Numbered from the stretch's first letter, positions 35,216-45,161 are shown. The stretch is 64,000 nucleotides of DNA from Leptospirillum sp037442005 (GCA_037442005.1 JBBIRA010000004.1:1-64000), one strand, 5' to 3'. Notes: generated by a model from the letters alone, not told the origin. A program made the numbers and translations.

Positions 35216-36670
35216 TCAGTCCTCCTTCAGTATCCATGTATCTTTTGTTCCCCCTCCCTGAGAGGAGTTGACCACAAGTGATCCTTCTTTCAGCGCCACC
35301 CGGGTCAGCCCTCCCGGAACGACGGAGGTGCTTTTGCCTGAAAGGACAAACGGTCTCAGATCCACATGCCGGGGGGCAATCGTTGAATCGACAAAGGTCG
35401 GGCTTGTAGAAAGAGAGAGAGTGGGCTGTGCAATGAAGTTGTCCGGATCGGATAGAATCCGTTTTTTGTAATTGTCGATTTCCTCTTTTGAACTGCTTGG
35501 CCCGACAAGCATTCCGTAGCCGCCAGACCCGCCGACTTCTTTGACAACCAGCTCTTCAATATGATCAAGCGCATAATGAAGATCCTCTTTTTTTGATAGA
35601 CAATAGGTGGGGACGTTATTGAGGATCGGTTTTTCTCCAAGATAGAAATCAATCATGTCTGGGACGAATGTGTAGGTGGATTTGTCATCGGCAACCCCGG
35701 TCCCCAATGCATTGGCAAGCAGGACGTTTCCGGCGCGATACGCCTTGACCAGTCCGGGGACGCCGATCAAGGAATTGTTCTGGAAGGCTTGAGGGTCAAG
35801 AAAGTCATCGTCGATACGACGATAAATGATGTCGATTCTTTTGGGTCCTTGTGTTGTCCGCATATAGACGATATCGTTATGAACAAACAGGTCCTGTCCT
35901 TCCACAAGCTCAACTCCCATCTGTTCAGACAGGAATGCGTGCTCAAAGTAGGCGCTGTTGTAAATTCCGGGTGTCAGGAGTACGGAACAGGGATGGGGGC
36001 CATCCGTTTCCCCAACGAGCTCCTGAAGGGTATGTAGCAGCATCTGGGGGTAGTGGTCAACCGGCGCGACATTCTGGAGGTCGAAGACCTCGGGAAAAAG
36101 ACGCATCATCATGCTCCGGTTTTCAAGCATATAGGAAGCACCGGAAGGAGTTCTCAGGTTATCTTCTAAGACATAGAACTCCTCTTCGCCCACACGAACG
36201 ATATCGATTCCGGCAATATGAACGTAGATTTCTCCGATGGGCGTGATGTCCATTAGTTCACTCCGGTAAAACGGGTTGCTCATAATCTGCTTTTCCGGAA
36301 TGATACCGGCACGAATAATCTCTTTTTTATGATAGATATCAAAGAGAAACGCATTTAGCGCCTTGACCCGTTGACAGGCCCCTTCCGACAGGATCCTCCA
36401 TTCGGCGGGGGAAAAGATCCGGGGAATGATGTCAAAGGGAATCTGTCGCTCTTCAGTCTGTTCCGTTCCGTAAAGAGAGAATGTAATTCCCAGACGTCTG
36501 AATAGAGCTTCCGCTTCAGCCTGTTTGTGCTGAAGCGTTGGTACAGGGATTGTTTCCATCCATTTCCGGAAAACCCGGTAGGCGGGTCGTGAATCCCCCT
36601 GGCGGTTATACATTTCATTAAAGGAGGAGGCATTTCCGGAAAACGTTCGGAATAAATCGCTTTTTTTCAT
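35216..36670 (-). CDS. Circularly permuted ATP-grasp protein (DUF404/DUF407)
   Basis: The protein of about 484 residues has the permuted ATP-grasp signatures EEFYVLEDNLRTPSGASYML, NALGTGVADDKSTYTFVP, and VVKEVGGSGGYGMLVGP (the glycine-rich ATP loop). Relatives are predicted peptide-bond-forming ligases. ATG 36670 is used; GTG 36673 and TTG 36676 are equally close to a GGGAG, so the exact start is open. A longer frame back to 36736 is unlikely because it would begin upstream of the transcription start predicted from the sigma-54 promoter. It is the first gene of the Anbu operon. Confidence 0.88.
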   Translation of the reverse strand: MKKSDLFRTFSGNASSFNEMYNRQGDSRPAYRVFRKWMETIPVPTLQHKQAEAEALFRRLGITFSLYGTEQTEERQIPFDIIPRIFSPAEWRILSEGACQRVKALNAFLFDIYHKKEIIRAGIIPEKQIMSNPFYRSELMDITPIGEIYVHIAGIDIVRVGEEEFYVLEDNLRTPSGASYMLENRSMMMRLFPEVFDLQNVAPVDHYPQMLLHTLQELVGETDGPHPCSVLLTPGIYNSAYFEHAFLSEQMGVELVEGQDLFVHNDIVYMRTTQGPKRIDIIYRRIDDDFLDPQAFQNNSLIGVPGLVKAYRAGNVLLANALGTGVADDKSTYTFVPDMIDFYLGEKPILNNVPTYCLSKKEDLHYALDHIEELVVKEVGGSGGYGMLVGPSSSKEEIDNYKKRILSDPDNFIAQPTLSLSTSPTFVDSTIAPRHVDLRPFVLSGKSTSVVPGGLTRVALKEGSLVVNSSQGGGTKDTWILKED

Positions 36671-36728
36671 CACCAATGGTGTCTCCCTGTATGAAGAATC
36701 ATTCTCTTTTTTGGGACCCATTATTGAG

Positions 36729-36744
36729 AGCAACACCTGTGCCA
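36729..36744 (-). promoter_or_regulatory. Sigma-54 (RpoN) promoter of the Anbu operon
   Basis: On the minus strand the sequence TGGCAC-AGGTG-TTGCT matches the -24/-12 consensus TGGCACN5TTGCW at every fixed position, with GG and GC ten bases apart. Transcription would start near 36718, about 48 bases before the chosen start codon. No other match of this quality was noticed in the intergenic regions. Confidence 0.7.
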
Positions 36745-36925
36745 GATAAATGGATTTTAAAGCGCAAGGAAAGCCTTTTTTAATAGCTGTCGGGATCCGG
36801 TCGCTGGTCTCCTCTTTTTATGTGATTTCTTTTTTTCAATAATCGGATCAATTTCTTCCTTCATCCAGGTAAACATGTTCTCATTTCTGTCTGTATGCAA
36901 GGGTGATTTTTAAAGGAGTAAAGAA

Positions 36926-38119
36926 GTGATCAATTGGAATCTCTGTTTTTTTTTCAGGATACTGGTGACGACAGTTTCTGCTTTTTTTGCTTTGTCTTCA
37001 CCGTTGTGGATCGTTCGTGAAGGATGGGGGGAGGGTCTCCCCGTAGAAAGTTCTTCAGCAAATTCGGAGAATGCCTCTTCGAGTTCCCCCAAAAACAGCC
37101 CTCTGGGATCCCCTCGAAAACAATCGAAAGAAACACAATCAACCGGATCCGAAGAGGATCCTCTTTCCAGAAATGGGCCGGATGCACTCAATGCGTACCG
37201 TCACTCCTGGAATCCTTTGACAGCCGGACCCAACTATATGCCTCAGGCCGATTCTCTTCCGGAAGGAGAATTTAATGGACGCTTTTTCTTCTATGGCGCC
37301 CTGACTGAGGCCCAGTATTCAGATAGTGGAGGTGTAACCGGACTACCCCCCGGTTTTTCAAAAAATCAGCTTCTGGCTCTTTTTGCCATGTTTTATGGTC
37401 TTGATCCCAATACAGAGCTTGTTTTTCTTCCCTCTCTCCTGGGCACCTTCTCTTCCTTTGATGGGCAGGTCACGGATGGATTTGGTTTTAATGATACAAC
37501 ATTCGGGATCAAACACCGTTGGGTGATCCAGAATCCCAACAGCAGTAGACCATCTTTTTCCACTGCGCTTCTTGTAACAGTTCCGACCTCGACATGGTTT
37601 GATACTCCTTTGCCCAAGGGAGGATCTCTGCCTCCTCTCTCTGTTGTTCCCTCCACAAGACTGGGAGAGCCAAGTCTGACGGCGGTCTTTCTGACCCGGA
37701 AAAACGTTCGCCCGTTTCGTATTTATGGGGATTTTCTCTATTCCTATTCCTTTCCTCAGGCAGGTGTCCTGCCCGGTGCGACAAAATCGACCTTTAATCA
37801 GTATGGTGATATTGCCCAGTATCGATTGGGAATAGAAGATGTGATCAATGATCAGAATGGTCTTGGGATCATTATGGAGTTTGTAGGCCTGTCCGGACTT
37901 CCCTTCAGTATCGATGCCAACACCGTTTCGGTTCATCCGAGCACCTTCAACATTCTGGGAATTCAGCCCACACTGGAGATGAACCTGACAGAACGGCTGG
38001 CCATGTCTGCAGGCGTCCTCCTTCCGGCCTATGGAACCAATGAGTATATGTCGGTCATCCCGAACTTCTCTCTCTGGTATTATTGGGGAGCGGTGGATGG
38101 ATCGGTATTGCCCCGATAG
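36926..38119 (+). CDS. Outer-membrane beta-barrel protein (phenol MetA-pathway-like family)
   Basis: GTG 36926 follows AAAGGAG. The 397-residue precursor has an N-terminal hydrophobic signal, a low-complexity Ser/Gly/Pro region (about 45-90) and a barrel domain of alternating strands. FGFNDTTFGIKHRWVI, SFSTALLVTVPTST, YRLGIEDVIN and the C-terminal SVIPNFSLWYYWG resemble the Phenol_MetA_deg/transporter-like barrels. That family name reflects one pathway only; members are generally outer-membrane channels of unknown cargo. It is divergent from the Anbu operon. Confidence 0.65.
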   Translation: MINWNLCFFFRILVTTVSAFFALSSPLWIVREGWGEGLPVESSSANSENASSSSPKNSPLGSPRKQSKETQSTGSEEDPLSRNGPDALNAYRHSWNPLTAGPNYMPQADSLPEGEFNGRFFFYGALTEAQYSDSGGVTGLPPGFSKNQLLALFAMFYGLDPNTELVFLPSLLGTFSSFDGQVTDGFGFNDTTFGIKHRWVIQNPNSSRPSFSTALLVTVPTSTWFDTPLPKGGSLPPLSVVPSTRLGEPSLTAVFLTRKNVRPFRIYGDFLYSYSFPQAGVLPGATKSTFNQYGDIAQYRLGIEDVINDQNGLGIIMEFVGLSGLPFSIDANTVSVHPSTFNILGIQPTLEMNLTERLAMSAGVLLPAYGTNEYMSVIPNFSLWYYWGAVDGSVLPR

Positions 38120-38185
38120 GCTTTTCCTGATTTTACTCAGAAAGGAGAGGGGAAAAGATCCACGGATGAATGGCAGACTCCTTTC

Positions 38186-38214
38186 TTGACTCCATTCCGG
38201 GTGGGGAGTAACAT
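38186..38214 (+). promoter_or_regulatory. clpC promoter, sigma-70 type
   Basis: TTGACT (38186-38191) and TAACAT (38209-38214) are 17 bases apart, predicting a start near 38221 and a leader of about 47 bases before clpC. No CIRCE or CtsR-type repeat is seen. Confidence 0.6.
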
Positions 38215-38267
38215 TTTTTTGAAGGGTATGGGTGTCCTGAATTGGGCTTAATCCAAGGAGATGCGTC

Positions 38268-40709
38268 ATGATGGACAAATTTACTGAAAAAGGTCGAAAA
38301 GTCATTATTATGGCGCGTGAAGAGGCCGAAAAACATCAGAACGATTACCTCGGAACGGAGCATATTGTTTTAGCGCTGGTTCGTGAGCAAGATGGCATTC
38401 CTGTTTCTGTCCTCAAACGGATGGGGCTGACGCCAGAGCAAATCAGGATGGAGATCGAGAGAAACCTCCTGGGAGGGACGTCAACACTCACATTTGGAGA
38501 GCTTCCCTTAACGCCTCGTGTCAAGAAAGTCATTGAGTATGCGGTGGATGAAGCCCGGTTACTTGGTCATACTCATATCGGGAGCGAACATCTCCTTCTG
38601 GGAGTTCTTCGGGAAGAAGACGGGATTGGTGGAAAGATCCTGAGAGCACTAGGTGCCAATCTGATGGCGGCCAGGCAGTTGACTGCAAGCCTGTTGAAAC
38701 GGGCCAATTCCGGTTCTGCTAAAGAGAAAGAGCGGAAAAGCAATACGCCGGCTCTCGATGATTTCGGCAGGGATCTTACGCAGATGGCAACCGATGGCCA
38801 GCTTGATCCGGTGATCGGCAGGACCGAAGAGATTGAGCGGGTTTTGCAGATCCTGGGACGGAGAGGAAAGAACAATCCTATTTTGATCGGGGAATCCGGG
38901 GTCGGGAAAACCGCCATTGTTGAAGGTCTCGCGCAAAAGATTGTAAATGCCGAAGTTCCGGACAACCTGTTGAACAAGCGTGTGATTGCGCTTGATCTGG
39001 GATCGCTTGTGGCAGGGACAAAATATCGCGGTCAGTTTGAGGAAAGACTGAAGGTCGTGATGAAGGAAGTTGTCACGGCCGGAAATATCATTATTTTCAT
39101 CGATGAGCTCCATACGCTTGTGGGTGCCGGTGCGGCGGAAGGGTCCATTGATGCCTCCAACATGCTGAAGCCCGCGCTTTCCCGTGGAGAGATTCAATGT
39201 ATCGGCGCCACGACACTGGACGAGTACAGAAAATACATTGAAAAGGACGGGGCGCTTAAACGCAGGTTTCAGCCCATTCAGGTCAATGAGCCTCCCGTTG
39301 AGGAAGCGGAGCGTATCATCCTCGGACTGCGGGATCGCTATGAGGAACACCATGGTGTCCAGATCACAGATGAGGCCATTCATGATGCGGTGACGCTTGC
39401 TGAGCGCTATGTGACCGACCGGTTTCTGCCGGATAAGGCCATCGATATCATCGATGAAGCCGGGTCCCGGGCCAAGCTCAAGAGCTTCTCTCTTCCCGAA
39501 GAGCTCAAAGGGCTTGATCAGGAAATCAAGCGGGTCATCAAAGATAAGGAAAAAGCGATCCGTGTCCAGAACTTTGAAGAAGCTGTCCGCTTGCGTTCCG
39601 AGGAAGATTCACTGAAAAAGCAGGCGGATGAAGAGAAGGCGCGATGGAAAGGGGAACAGGAAAGAAACAGGCCGGTTATTGGTCCGGAAGAGATTTCTGT
39701 CATTGTTTCCAAAATGACGGGGATTCCCCTTTATAAGATTGAAGAGCAGGAAAGTCAGAAGCTGTTGAAGCTCGAGTCGGAAATGCATCATCGCATTGTG
39801 GGGCAGGATGAGGCAATCTCCGCGATTGCACGTTCGATCCGTCGGTCCCGGGCTGGTATCAAAGGGGAGAAGCGGCCGATCGGATCCTTTATTTTCCTCG
39901 GTCCGACAGGTGTTGGGAAGACCGAGCTTGCAAGGACATTGGCGGAGACCCTGTTCGGGAACGAAGAAGCATTGATCCGGGTTGATATGTCCGAGTACAT
40001 GGAGCGCTTCAATGTCTCAAGACTTACCGGTGCTCCTCCAGGATATGTCGGATATGAAGAAGGTGGCCAGCTGACCGAACGGGTCCGAAGAAGACCTTAT
40101 TCCGTTGTTCTTTTCGATGAAATAGAGAAGGCTCACCCGGATCTGTTTAACGTTCTTCTTCAGATTCTCGATGACGGGTACATTACGGACAGTCTCGGAA
40201 GAAAGATTGATTTCAAGAATACGGTTCTGATCATGACCTCAAACCTCGGGGCCAGATCGATTGAGAAAGAAGGCTCTCTGGGATTCCAGCGGGAAGGGCT
40301 TGACTCCAAAGAGAAATACGTCAAGAACTCGATAACGGAAGAACTTAAGAGAACCTTCAATCCTGAGTTTTTAAACAGGATTGATGAAATCGTGGTCTTC
40401 CACCCATTGGAAGAAAAGCACCTTGAGTCGATTGTGGATCTCCGGATCAGTGACCTGAACAAGCGACTGGCCGAAAAGGGTCTTTCCATCACCCTGACGC
40501 CGGAAGCCAAAAAGTGGCTGGTGAAGGAAGGTTATGAAGCTCATTATGGGGCCAGGCCGATGAGAAGAGCGATTCAGAGACATATCGAAGATCGCCTCTC
40601 CGAGATGATTATTTCCGGTCAGTTTAAAGAGACCAAAAAAATCCGCGTAGAGATGCGCGAAGGTCATCCTGTTTTTGTCGAAGAGGATATGATGGCAGAG
40701 GTCGGCTGA
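38268..40709 (+). CDS. clpC: ATP-dependent Clp protease ATP-binding subunit ClpC
   Basis: ClpC is a hexameric AAA+ unfoldase that feeds proteins to ClpP. The 813-residue protein has a double Clp-N domain (KFTEKGRKVIIMAREEAEKH start), a first AAA+ domain with GESGVGKT and IIFIDELHTLVGAG, a middle domain with a UVR-type segment (IRVQNFEEAVRLRSEED), and a second AAA+ domain with GPTGVGKT and VVLFDEIEKAHPD. The UVR segment and short middle domain distinguish ClpC from ClpA and ClpB. AAGGAG precedes the ATG. No clpP, mcsA/B or ctsR lies beside it. Confidence 0.95.
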   Translation: MMDKFTEKGRKVIIMAREEAEKHQNDYLGTEHIVLALVREQDGIPVSVLKRMGLTPEQIRMEIERNLLGGTSTLTFGELPLTPRVKKVIEYAVDEARLLGHTHIGSEHLLLGVLREEDGIGGKILRALGANLMAARQLTASLLKRANSGSAKEKERKSNTPALDDFGRDLTQMATDGQLDPVIGRTEEIERVLQILGRRGKNNPILIGESGVGKTAIVEGLAQKIVNAEVPDNLLNKRVIALDLGSLVAGTKYRGQFEERLKVVMKEVVTAGNIIIFIDELHTLVGAGAAEGSIDASNMLKPALSRGEIQCIGATTLDEYRKYIEKDGALKRRFQPIQVNEPPVEEAERIILGLRDRYEEHHGVQITDEAIHDAVTLAERYVTDRFLPDKAIDIIDEAGSRAKLKSFSLPEELKGLDQEIKRVIKDKEKAIRVQNFEEAVRLRSEEDSLKKQADEEKARWKGEQERNRPVIGPEEISVIVSKMTGIPLYKIEEQESQKLLKLESEMHHRIVGQDEAISAIARSIRRSRAGIKGEKRPIGSFIFLGPTGVGKTELARTLAETLFGNEEALIRVDMSEYMERFNVSRLTGAPPGYVGYEEGGQLTERVRRRPYSVVLFDEIEKAHPDLFNVLLQILDDGYITDSLGRKIDFKNTVLIMTSNLGARSIEKEGSLGFQREGLDSKEKYVKNSITEELKRTFNPEFLNRIDEIVVFHPLEEKHLESIVDLRISDLNKRLAEKGLSITLTPEAKKWLVKEGYEAHYGARPMRRAIQRHIEDRLSEMIISGQFKETKKIRVEMREGHPVFVEEDMMAEVG

Positions 40710-40727
40710 CCCTGTCACTGTTGATCA

Positions 40728-41786
40728 TTGAATCTACTTGGAATTGAAACGTCATGTGATGACACCTCAGTGGCCCTGGTTGATGAAACCGGGGCTACGC
40801 TGTTTCTGGAGACCAGGGGACAGGAACCCCTTCATGAACGATTTGGAGGCGTTGTTCCTGAGATTGCCTCCCGGGCCCATGCCCAGACTCTTCCAGCCCT
40901 GATCGAAAAAGCCTTCCAATCTACTCATTCTTCCTCTCAGGATCTCTTCGCTGTTGCTGTTACCCGGGGACCAGGATTAACCGGGTCTTTGCTTGTAGGA
41001 GTGTCTTTTGCCAAGGGCATCGCCTTTCCCAGGTCTCTTCCGATTATTCCGGTTCATCATGTGGTGGCCCATTTGCGGGGAGCTTTTAGCTCGCCGGATG
41101 AGCTGGCCGGAAAAAAAACGTTGGGGCTGGTCATATCCGGCGGACATACTCACCTGTATGATGTGACGGGATGGCCGGCACTTTCTCTTCTTTCCCGTAC
41201 GATCGACGATGCGGCCGGTGAGACATTTGATAAAGGGGGCAAGCTGTTGGGCCTTCCTTTTCCTGGTGGTCCGGCCATAGAAAAACTGGCACGTCAGAAT
41301 GACCGCTCAGTGCTTTCGCTGACAAAAGGACCCATCAGAACGGAAGACCCGCACCACCTCAGCTTCAGTGGTCTGAAAACAGCCTTTTCCTTGAAGATCC
41401 GACATGCATTGTTAACGGGAGGGAATGAGATTACGCCTGAAGACAAATCATTGTGGGCGGACTCTCTTCAAACAGCCATTTTTGATCATTTGTTCAACCG
41501 GATCGAACGAGTCGTCAATCGGGAACTCCCCGATCTTTTTTTGCTGGGTGGTGGTGTTGCCATTAATCAGGTGCTTCGGGAGCGTATGGCGGAATTTTGT
41601 AATCAGAGAGGCATCGAGCTGCTGATGGCTCCGCCAAGATTATGCGGTGATAATGCTTTATCGATCGCACTGGTCGGCCTCGATTCATTCAAAAAGGGGA
41701 TTTTTTCACCCTCACCCTATCGGGGACTTTCCGTTTTGGCCCGATGGGATCCTTCCTTAAAATCAGATCTGCCCGTCAACGTCTGA
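40728..41786 (+). CDS. tsaD: tRNA threonylcarbamoyladenosine transferase subunit TsaD
   Basis: TsaD transfers threonylcarbamoyl to A37 of tRNAs reading ANN codons, with TsaB and TsaE. The 352-residue product has GIETSCDDTSVALV at the start, the metal-binding HHVVAHLRGAF, GLVISGGHTHL, DDAAGETFDKGGKLLGL and LLGGGVAINQVLRERM, all family landmarks. An in-frame stop lies two codons before TTG 40728, so this is the only possible start, although no ribosome site is visible. It follows clpC by 18 bases and may be coupled to it. Confidence 0.95.
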   Translation: MNLLGIETSCDDTSVALVDETGATLFLETRGQEPLHERFGGVVPEIASRAHAQTLPALIEKAFQSTHSSSQDLFAVAVTRGPGLTGSLLVGVSFAKGIAFPRSLPIIPVHHVVAHLRGAFSSPDELAGKKTLGLVISGGHTHLYDVTGWPALSLLSRTIDDAAGETFDKGGKLLGLPFPGGPAIEKLARQNDRSVLSLTKGPIRTEDPHHLSFSGLKTAFSLKIRHALLTGGNEITPEDKSLWADSLQTAIFDHLFNRIERVVNRELPDLFLLGGGVAINQVLRERMAEFCNQRGIELLMAPPRLCGDNALSIALVGLDSFKKGIFSPSPYRGLSVLARWDPSLKSDLPVNV

Positions 41787-41915
41787 TCCTGTCCCTTTTC
41801 AGGATTCCTTTACCCCTGTAAGAAAATCCGACCATCGCGATTGAGCGGCGTCCCTTAAAAATGGTAGTATTCAAAAATTGTTTACTATGCAATCTTTTTA
41901 TTTGAGGAGCACTCA

Positions 41916-43715
41916 TTGCTGGACGGATGGCTTTCCGGGCAAATTTCGGATGTTCTGGAAAATTTGTTGCGTGAAAAAGGAAATGGACAATCGCTAACAG
42001 AGATCCTTCCCAAAGGGGTTCGGATTGAGTTCCCCAAAAAAGCCGGTTTCGGGGATCTGGCTTCCCCCGTGGCCATGCATCTTTCCGGCCCTTTAAAAAG
42101 TGCTCCAAGAAACATTGCGATCGAGATCTCAGAGAGGCTGGCAAAGAAAGAGGGAATTGCTTCTGTTGAGGTGGCTGGACCGGGATATCTGAATGTCACT
42201 TTCTCCGAACGCCTCGTTCATGACCGACTTTTTCAGATACTCGATGAGGGCCGTCCTCTTGTCAGTCCTGTTCTCTCTCCTCAAAAGATTCTGATTGAAT
42301 ATGTCAGTGCTAACCCGACAGGCCCCCTTCATGTCGGACATGGCCGGGGGGCGGCCTATGGGGACAGCATCACCCGTATTCTGAAGACATTGGGCCATGA
42401 GGTGTCCTCGGAATACTACATCAACAACGCCGGTAATCAGATGGACCTCCTAAGCCGTTCAACCTACCTGGCCTGGCGGGAGCTGCAAGGTGAGGTGCCG
42501 GCCGCAGAACGGGCACAAATCCTTCCTGACGGGACTTCTTATCAGGGGGAATATGTGACCGAGATCGCCAGGTACATCCTCGATCACTCTTCATTGCTGA
42601 CGGAAGTAGTCAAAAAAGCGGCGATGGCAGGCATGGACCAGTCCCGTCGGTTCCTTCCACGATTCGGAGAAATTGCCGAAGAACGGATCATGGAAGGGAT
42701 CCGCTCCGACCTTGATCAATTCAGGGTCAGTTTTGACCGGTATTTTTCGGAGAAGACCCTTCACACCCCCGATCCTGTTGAAGGAAAAACAGCGATTGAC
42801 CGCTGTCTTTCTTCCATCGAGACTTTTTCGCTTCCGGAGGGGGGTGATCTTTCTGGAAGCGTGATCCCTGATCTTTTCAATGAAGAAGGGGCGACATGGC
42901 TCAGAACGACCCGTTTTGGCGATGATAAAGACAGGGTTCTGCGAAAAAGTGATGGAAACCTGACCTATTATGCAGCTGATATTGCCTACCATAATGACAA
43001 GATCAAAAGAGGTCATGATCTCTTTATTGATGTCTGGGGAGCGGATCATCACGGCTACATCCCGCGTATGCAGGCGGCCATGAAAACGTTGAATGCTCTT
43101 CATGGAACAAAAGCGGAGCTTCAGGTCGCCCTGATCCAGCTGGTGAATCTCCTCCGGGAAGGGAAACCGGTCGGGATGTCCAAACGGTCAGGGGATTTCG
43201 TGACCCTCGCAGAAGTGTTAGGGGAAGTGGGGGTTGATGCGACACGTTTTCTTTACCTGACAAGAAGCCATGAGTCATCCCTTGATTTTGATCTCGCTGT
43301 GGCTAAGAGTCAGTCGATGGATAACCCGGTGTACTACGTCCAGTATGCCCATGCGCGGGTCTGCAATCTGTTAAAACAGGCCGAACTGCGGGGGGTCTCC
43401 ATTCCTTCCCGATGGGAAAGAGATTCTCTGTCTCCGCTGACCTTGCAGGATGAGCGTGAGCTTATTCTTCTTCTGGACCGGTTCGACCGGATCGTCTCAG
43501 ATTGCGGCTCCATGATGGAGGTTCATCCGCTAACGGATTACCTCACCGAAGTGGCGGGAAGTTTTCATCGATACTATTTTCACCACCGCATCCTTTCCCC
43601 TGAATCCGGAGATCAATCCCTGATCATCGCCCGCCTTGCCCTGGCATCGGGTGTTGGAAGGATTATCCGGTCCGGTCTCTCGCTTCTGGGTGTTTCGGCA
43701 CCGGAGAGCATGTGA
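41916..43715 (+). CDS. argS: Arginyl-tRNA synthetase
   Basis: The 599-residue class I synthetase charges tRNA-Arg. It has the N-terminal tRNA-recognition domain, the HIGH-type motif in SANPTGPLHVGHGRGAAYGD, the KMSKS-type loop in GMSKRSGDFVTL, and a C-terminal anticodon-binding domain ending in LLGVSAPESM, the usual ArgS end. TTG 41916 follows GAGGAG by six bases. The stop overlaps tgt by four bases. Confidence 0.96.
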   Translation: MLDGWLSGQISDVLENLLREKGNGQSLTEILPKGVRIEFPKKAGFGDLASPVAMHLSGPLKSAPRNIAIEISERLAKKEGIASVEVAGPGYLNVTFSERLVHDRLFQILDEGRPLVSPVLSPQKILIEYVSANPTGPLHVGHGRGAAYGDSITRILKTLGHEVSSEYYINNAGNQMDLLSRSTYLAWRELQGEVPAAERAQILPDGTSYQGEYVTEIARYILDHSSLLTEVVKKAAMAGMDQSRRFLPRFGEIAEERIMEGIRSDLDQFRVSFDRYFSEKTLHTPDPVEGKTAIDRCLSSIETFSLPEGGDLSGSVIPDLFNEEGATWLRTTRFGDDKDRVLRKSDGNLTYYAADIAYHNDKIKRGHDLFIDVWGADHHGYIPRMQAAMKTLNALHGTKAELQVALIQLVNLLREGKPVGMSKRSGDFVTLAEVLGEVGVDATRFLYLTRSHESSLDFDLAVAKSQSMDNPVYYVQYAHARVCNLLKQAELRGVSIPSRWERDSLSPLTLQDERELILLLDRFDRIVSDCGSMMEVHPLTDYLTEVAGSFHRYYFHHRILSPESGDQSLIIARLALASGVGRIIRSGLSLLGVSAPESM

Positions 43716-44866
43716 TCTGGTCCTCTTCTCATCCTCATCAACCGGGAGGCGGCAGGGTCGGGACACTTCACACATCTGCGAGCCCCGTTGAAACACCTAA
43801 TTTCATGCCAGTGGGGACAAGAGGGTCAGTAAGAGGACTTCACTCCAATCTTCTGGTCCGATCCGGTGCGGAAATTATTCTGGTAAACCTTTTTCATCTC
43901 TGGCTTCGACCAGGAGAAACGGTTCTTCGGGGGGCCGGGGGGATCCGGCGCTTTATGGGATGGAATGGTCCTGTCCTTTCCGACAGCGGTGGGTTTCAGA
44001 TCCTGAGCCTCAAGGATCAGAGAAAGGTGACGGAGGAGGGGGTTCACTTCCGGAGCCCTTACGATGGGGCGGCTGTATTTCTTTCTCCTGAAGAAGTAGT
44101 CCGATTTTCGCAGTCCATAGGCGTATCCATCGCCATGGTTCTTGATCATCTGGTTTCTTCCGATGAGGGAGAGGATAAAAATCGGGAAGCGCTGGAGAGA
44201 ACGCTTCGCTGGGCGAAACGCTCGCTGGACACCATGAAGATGGAGAACCGGGAGGGTCCTCCTGAAATGGCTCTTTTCGGGATCGTTCAGGGAGGTCTTG
44301 ACCCCCATCTCCGAAGTTATTGTGCCGCGACCCTTTCAGGAATGAGGGGGAAGGAAGGGGCCTTTTTTGACGGGTATGGTATTGGAGGGCTTGGAATCGG
44401 TGAATCTCCTTCTGAACGGGTGGAACTGATTCGTGCCGCTCTCTCCCCATTGCCTCAATCGGCACCCCGCTATCTGATGGGAGTCGGATACCCCGAAGAC
44501 CTGATCGAGGCGGTCGCAGAAGGGGTGGATCTATTTGACTGCGTGCTTCCCACAAGAAATGCTCGCAATGGAATGCTTTTTACCAGAACAGGGCGGGTTA
44601 TTATCCGCAATGCCAAATATGCGGAAGACTTTTCGCCCGTCGATGAAACATGTTCCTGTCTGACCTGTCAGACTTATACTAAGGCCTATTTGCATCATTT
44701 GTTCCGTACTGACGAAATGTTGGGCCCTGTTCTCAATACGGTTCACAATGTGACCTTTTATCTTTCGCTGATGAAAGAGATGAGGGAGCAGCTTGTTGTG
44801 GGGAATTTTGAGAGCTGGAAAAATCATATGCTGAACAATCTGAACACAAGGGGGAAACATGAATAA
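43712..44866 (+). CDS. tgt: Queuine/preQ1 tRNA-guanine transglycosylase
   Basis: Tgt exchanges guanine-34 of GUN-anticodon tRNAs for preQ1. The 384-residue protein has DSGGFQILSL (catalytic aspartate), DCVLPTRNARNGMLFT (nucleophile and tRNA contact), and the zinc site CSCLTCQ followed by YLHHL. GTG 43712 overlaps argS. It lies directly upstream of yajC-secD-secF, the common bacterial order, and overlaps yajC by eight bases. tRNA-Asp, one of its substrates, is in this window. Confidence 0.96.
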   Translation: MIWSSSHPHQPGGGRVGTLHTSASPVETPNFMPVGTRGSVRGLHSNLLVRSGAEIILVNLFHLWLRPGETVLRGAGGIRRFMGWNGPVLSDSGGFQILSLKDQRKVTEEGVHFRSPYDGAAVFLSPEEVVRFSQSIGVSIAMVLDHLVSSDEGEDKNREALERTLRWAKRSLDTMKMENREGPPEMALFGIVQGGLDPHLRSYCAATLSGMRGKEGAFFDGYGIGGLGIGESPSERVELIRAALSPLPQSAPRYLMGVGYPEDLIEAVAEGVDLFDCVLPTRNARNGMLFTRTGRVIIRNAKYAEDFSPVDETCSCLTCQTYTKAYLHHLFRTDEMLGPVLNTVHNVTFYLSLMKEMREQLVVGNFESWKNHMLNNLNTRGKHE

Positions 44867-45161
44867 CGCGTCATCGTCACTCGCGCAGGGTCAGAACAAT
44901 CCACTCCTTTCCCTTTTACCGATTCTTCTGGTTGTCGTCCTGATGTATGTCCTGATTATTCTGCCCCAGAAACGCCGTCAGAAAAAGCATAAGAGCTTTC
45001 TCGACGGGATCAGGGCCGGGGATAAGGTCCTGACCTCAGGAGGAATGATTGCGACTGTCAAAAGTGTTTATGAGAAAACAGTGGAAGTTGAAATTGCTCC
45101 GGGTGTCAATGTGGTTCTGGTTAAACCGGCCATTCTTTCCAATGTGGTGGACTCCGTCTAG
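44859..45161 (+). CDS. yajC: Preprotein translocase accessory subunit YajC
   Basis: The 100-residue inner-membrane protein has one transmembrane helix near residues 14-36 (LLSLLPILLVVVLMYVLIIL) followed by PQKRRQKKHKSFLDGIRAGD and a small beta domain (VLTSGGMIATV), the YajC signature. It associates with SecDF and the SecYEG channel. The ATG lies inside the 3' end of tgt after GGGGGAAAC. SecD follows 71 bases later. Confidence 0.95.
   Translation: MNNASSSLAQGQNNPLLSLLPILLVVVLMYVLIILPQKRRQKKHKSFLDGIRAGDKVLTSGGMIATVKSVYEKTVEVEIAPGVNVVLVKPAILSNVVDSV

Noticed and set aside
37358..38305. 315-codon minus-strand open frame over the outer-membrane barrel gene
   Set aside because: The plus strand has a signal peptide, a ribosome site and barrel strands; the antisense product has none of these.
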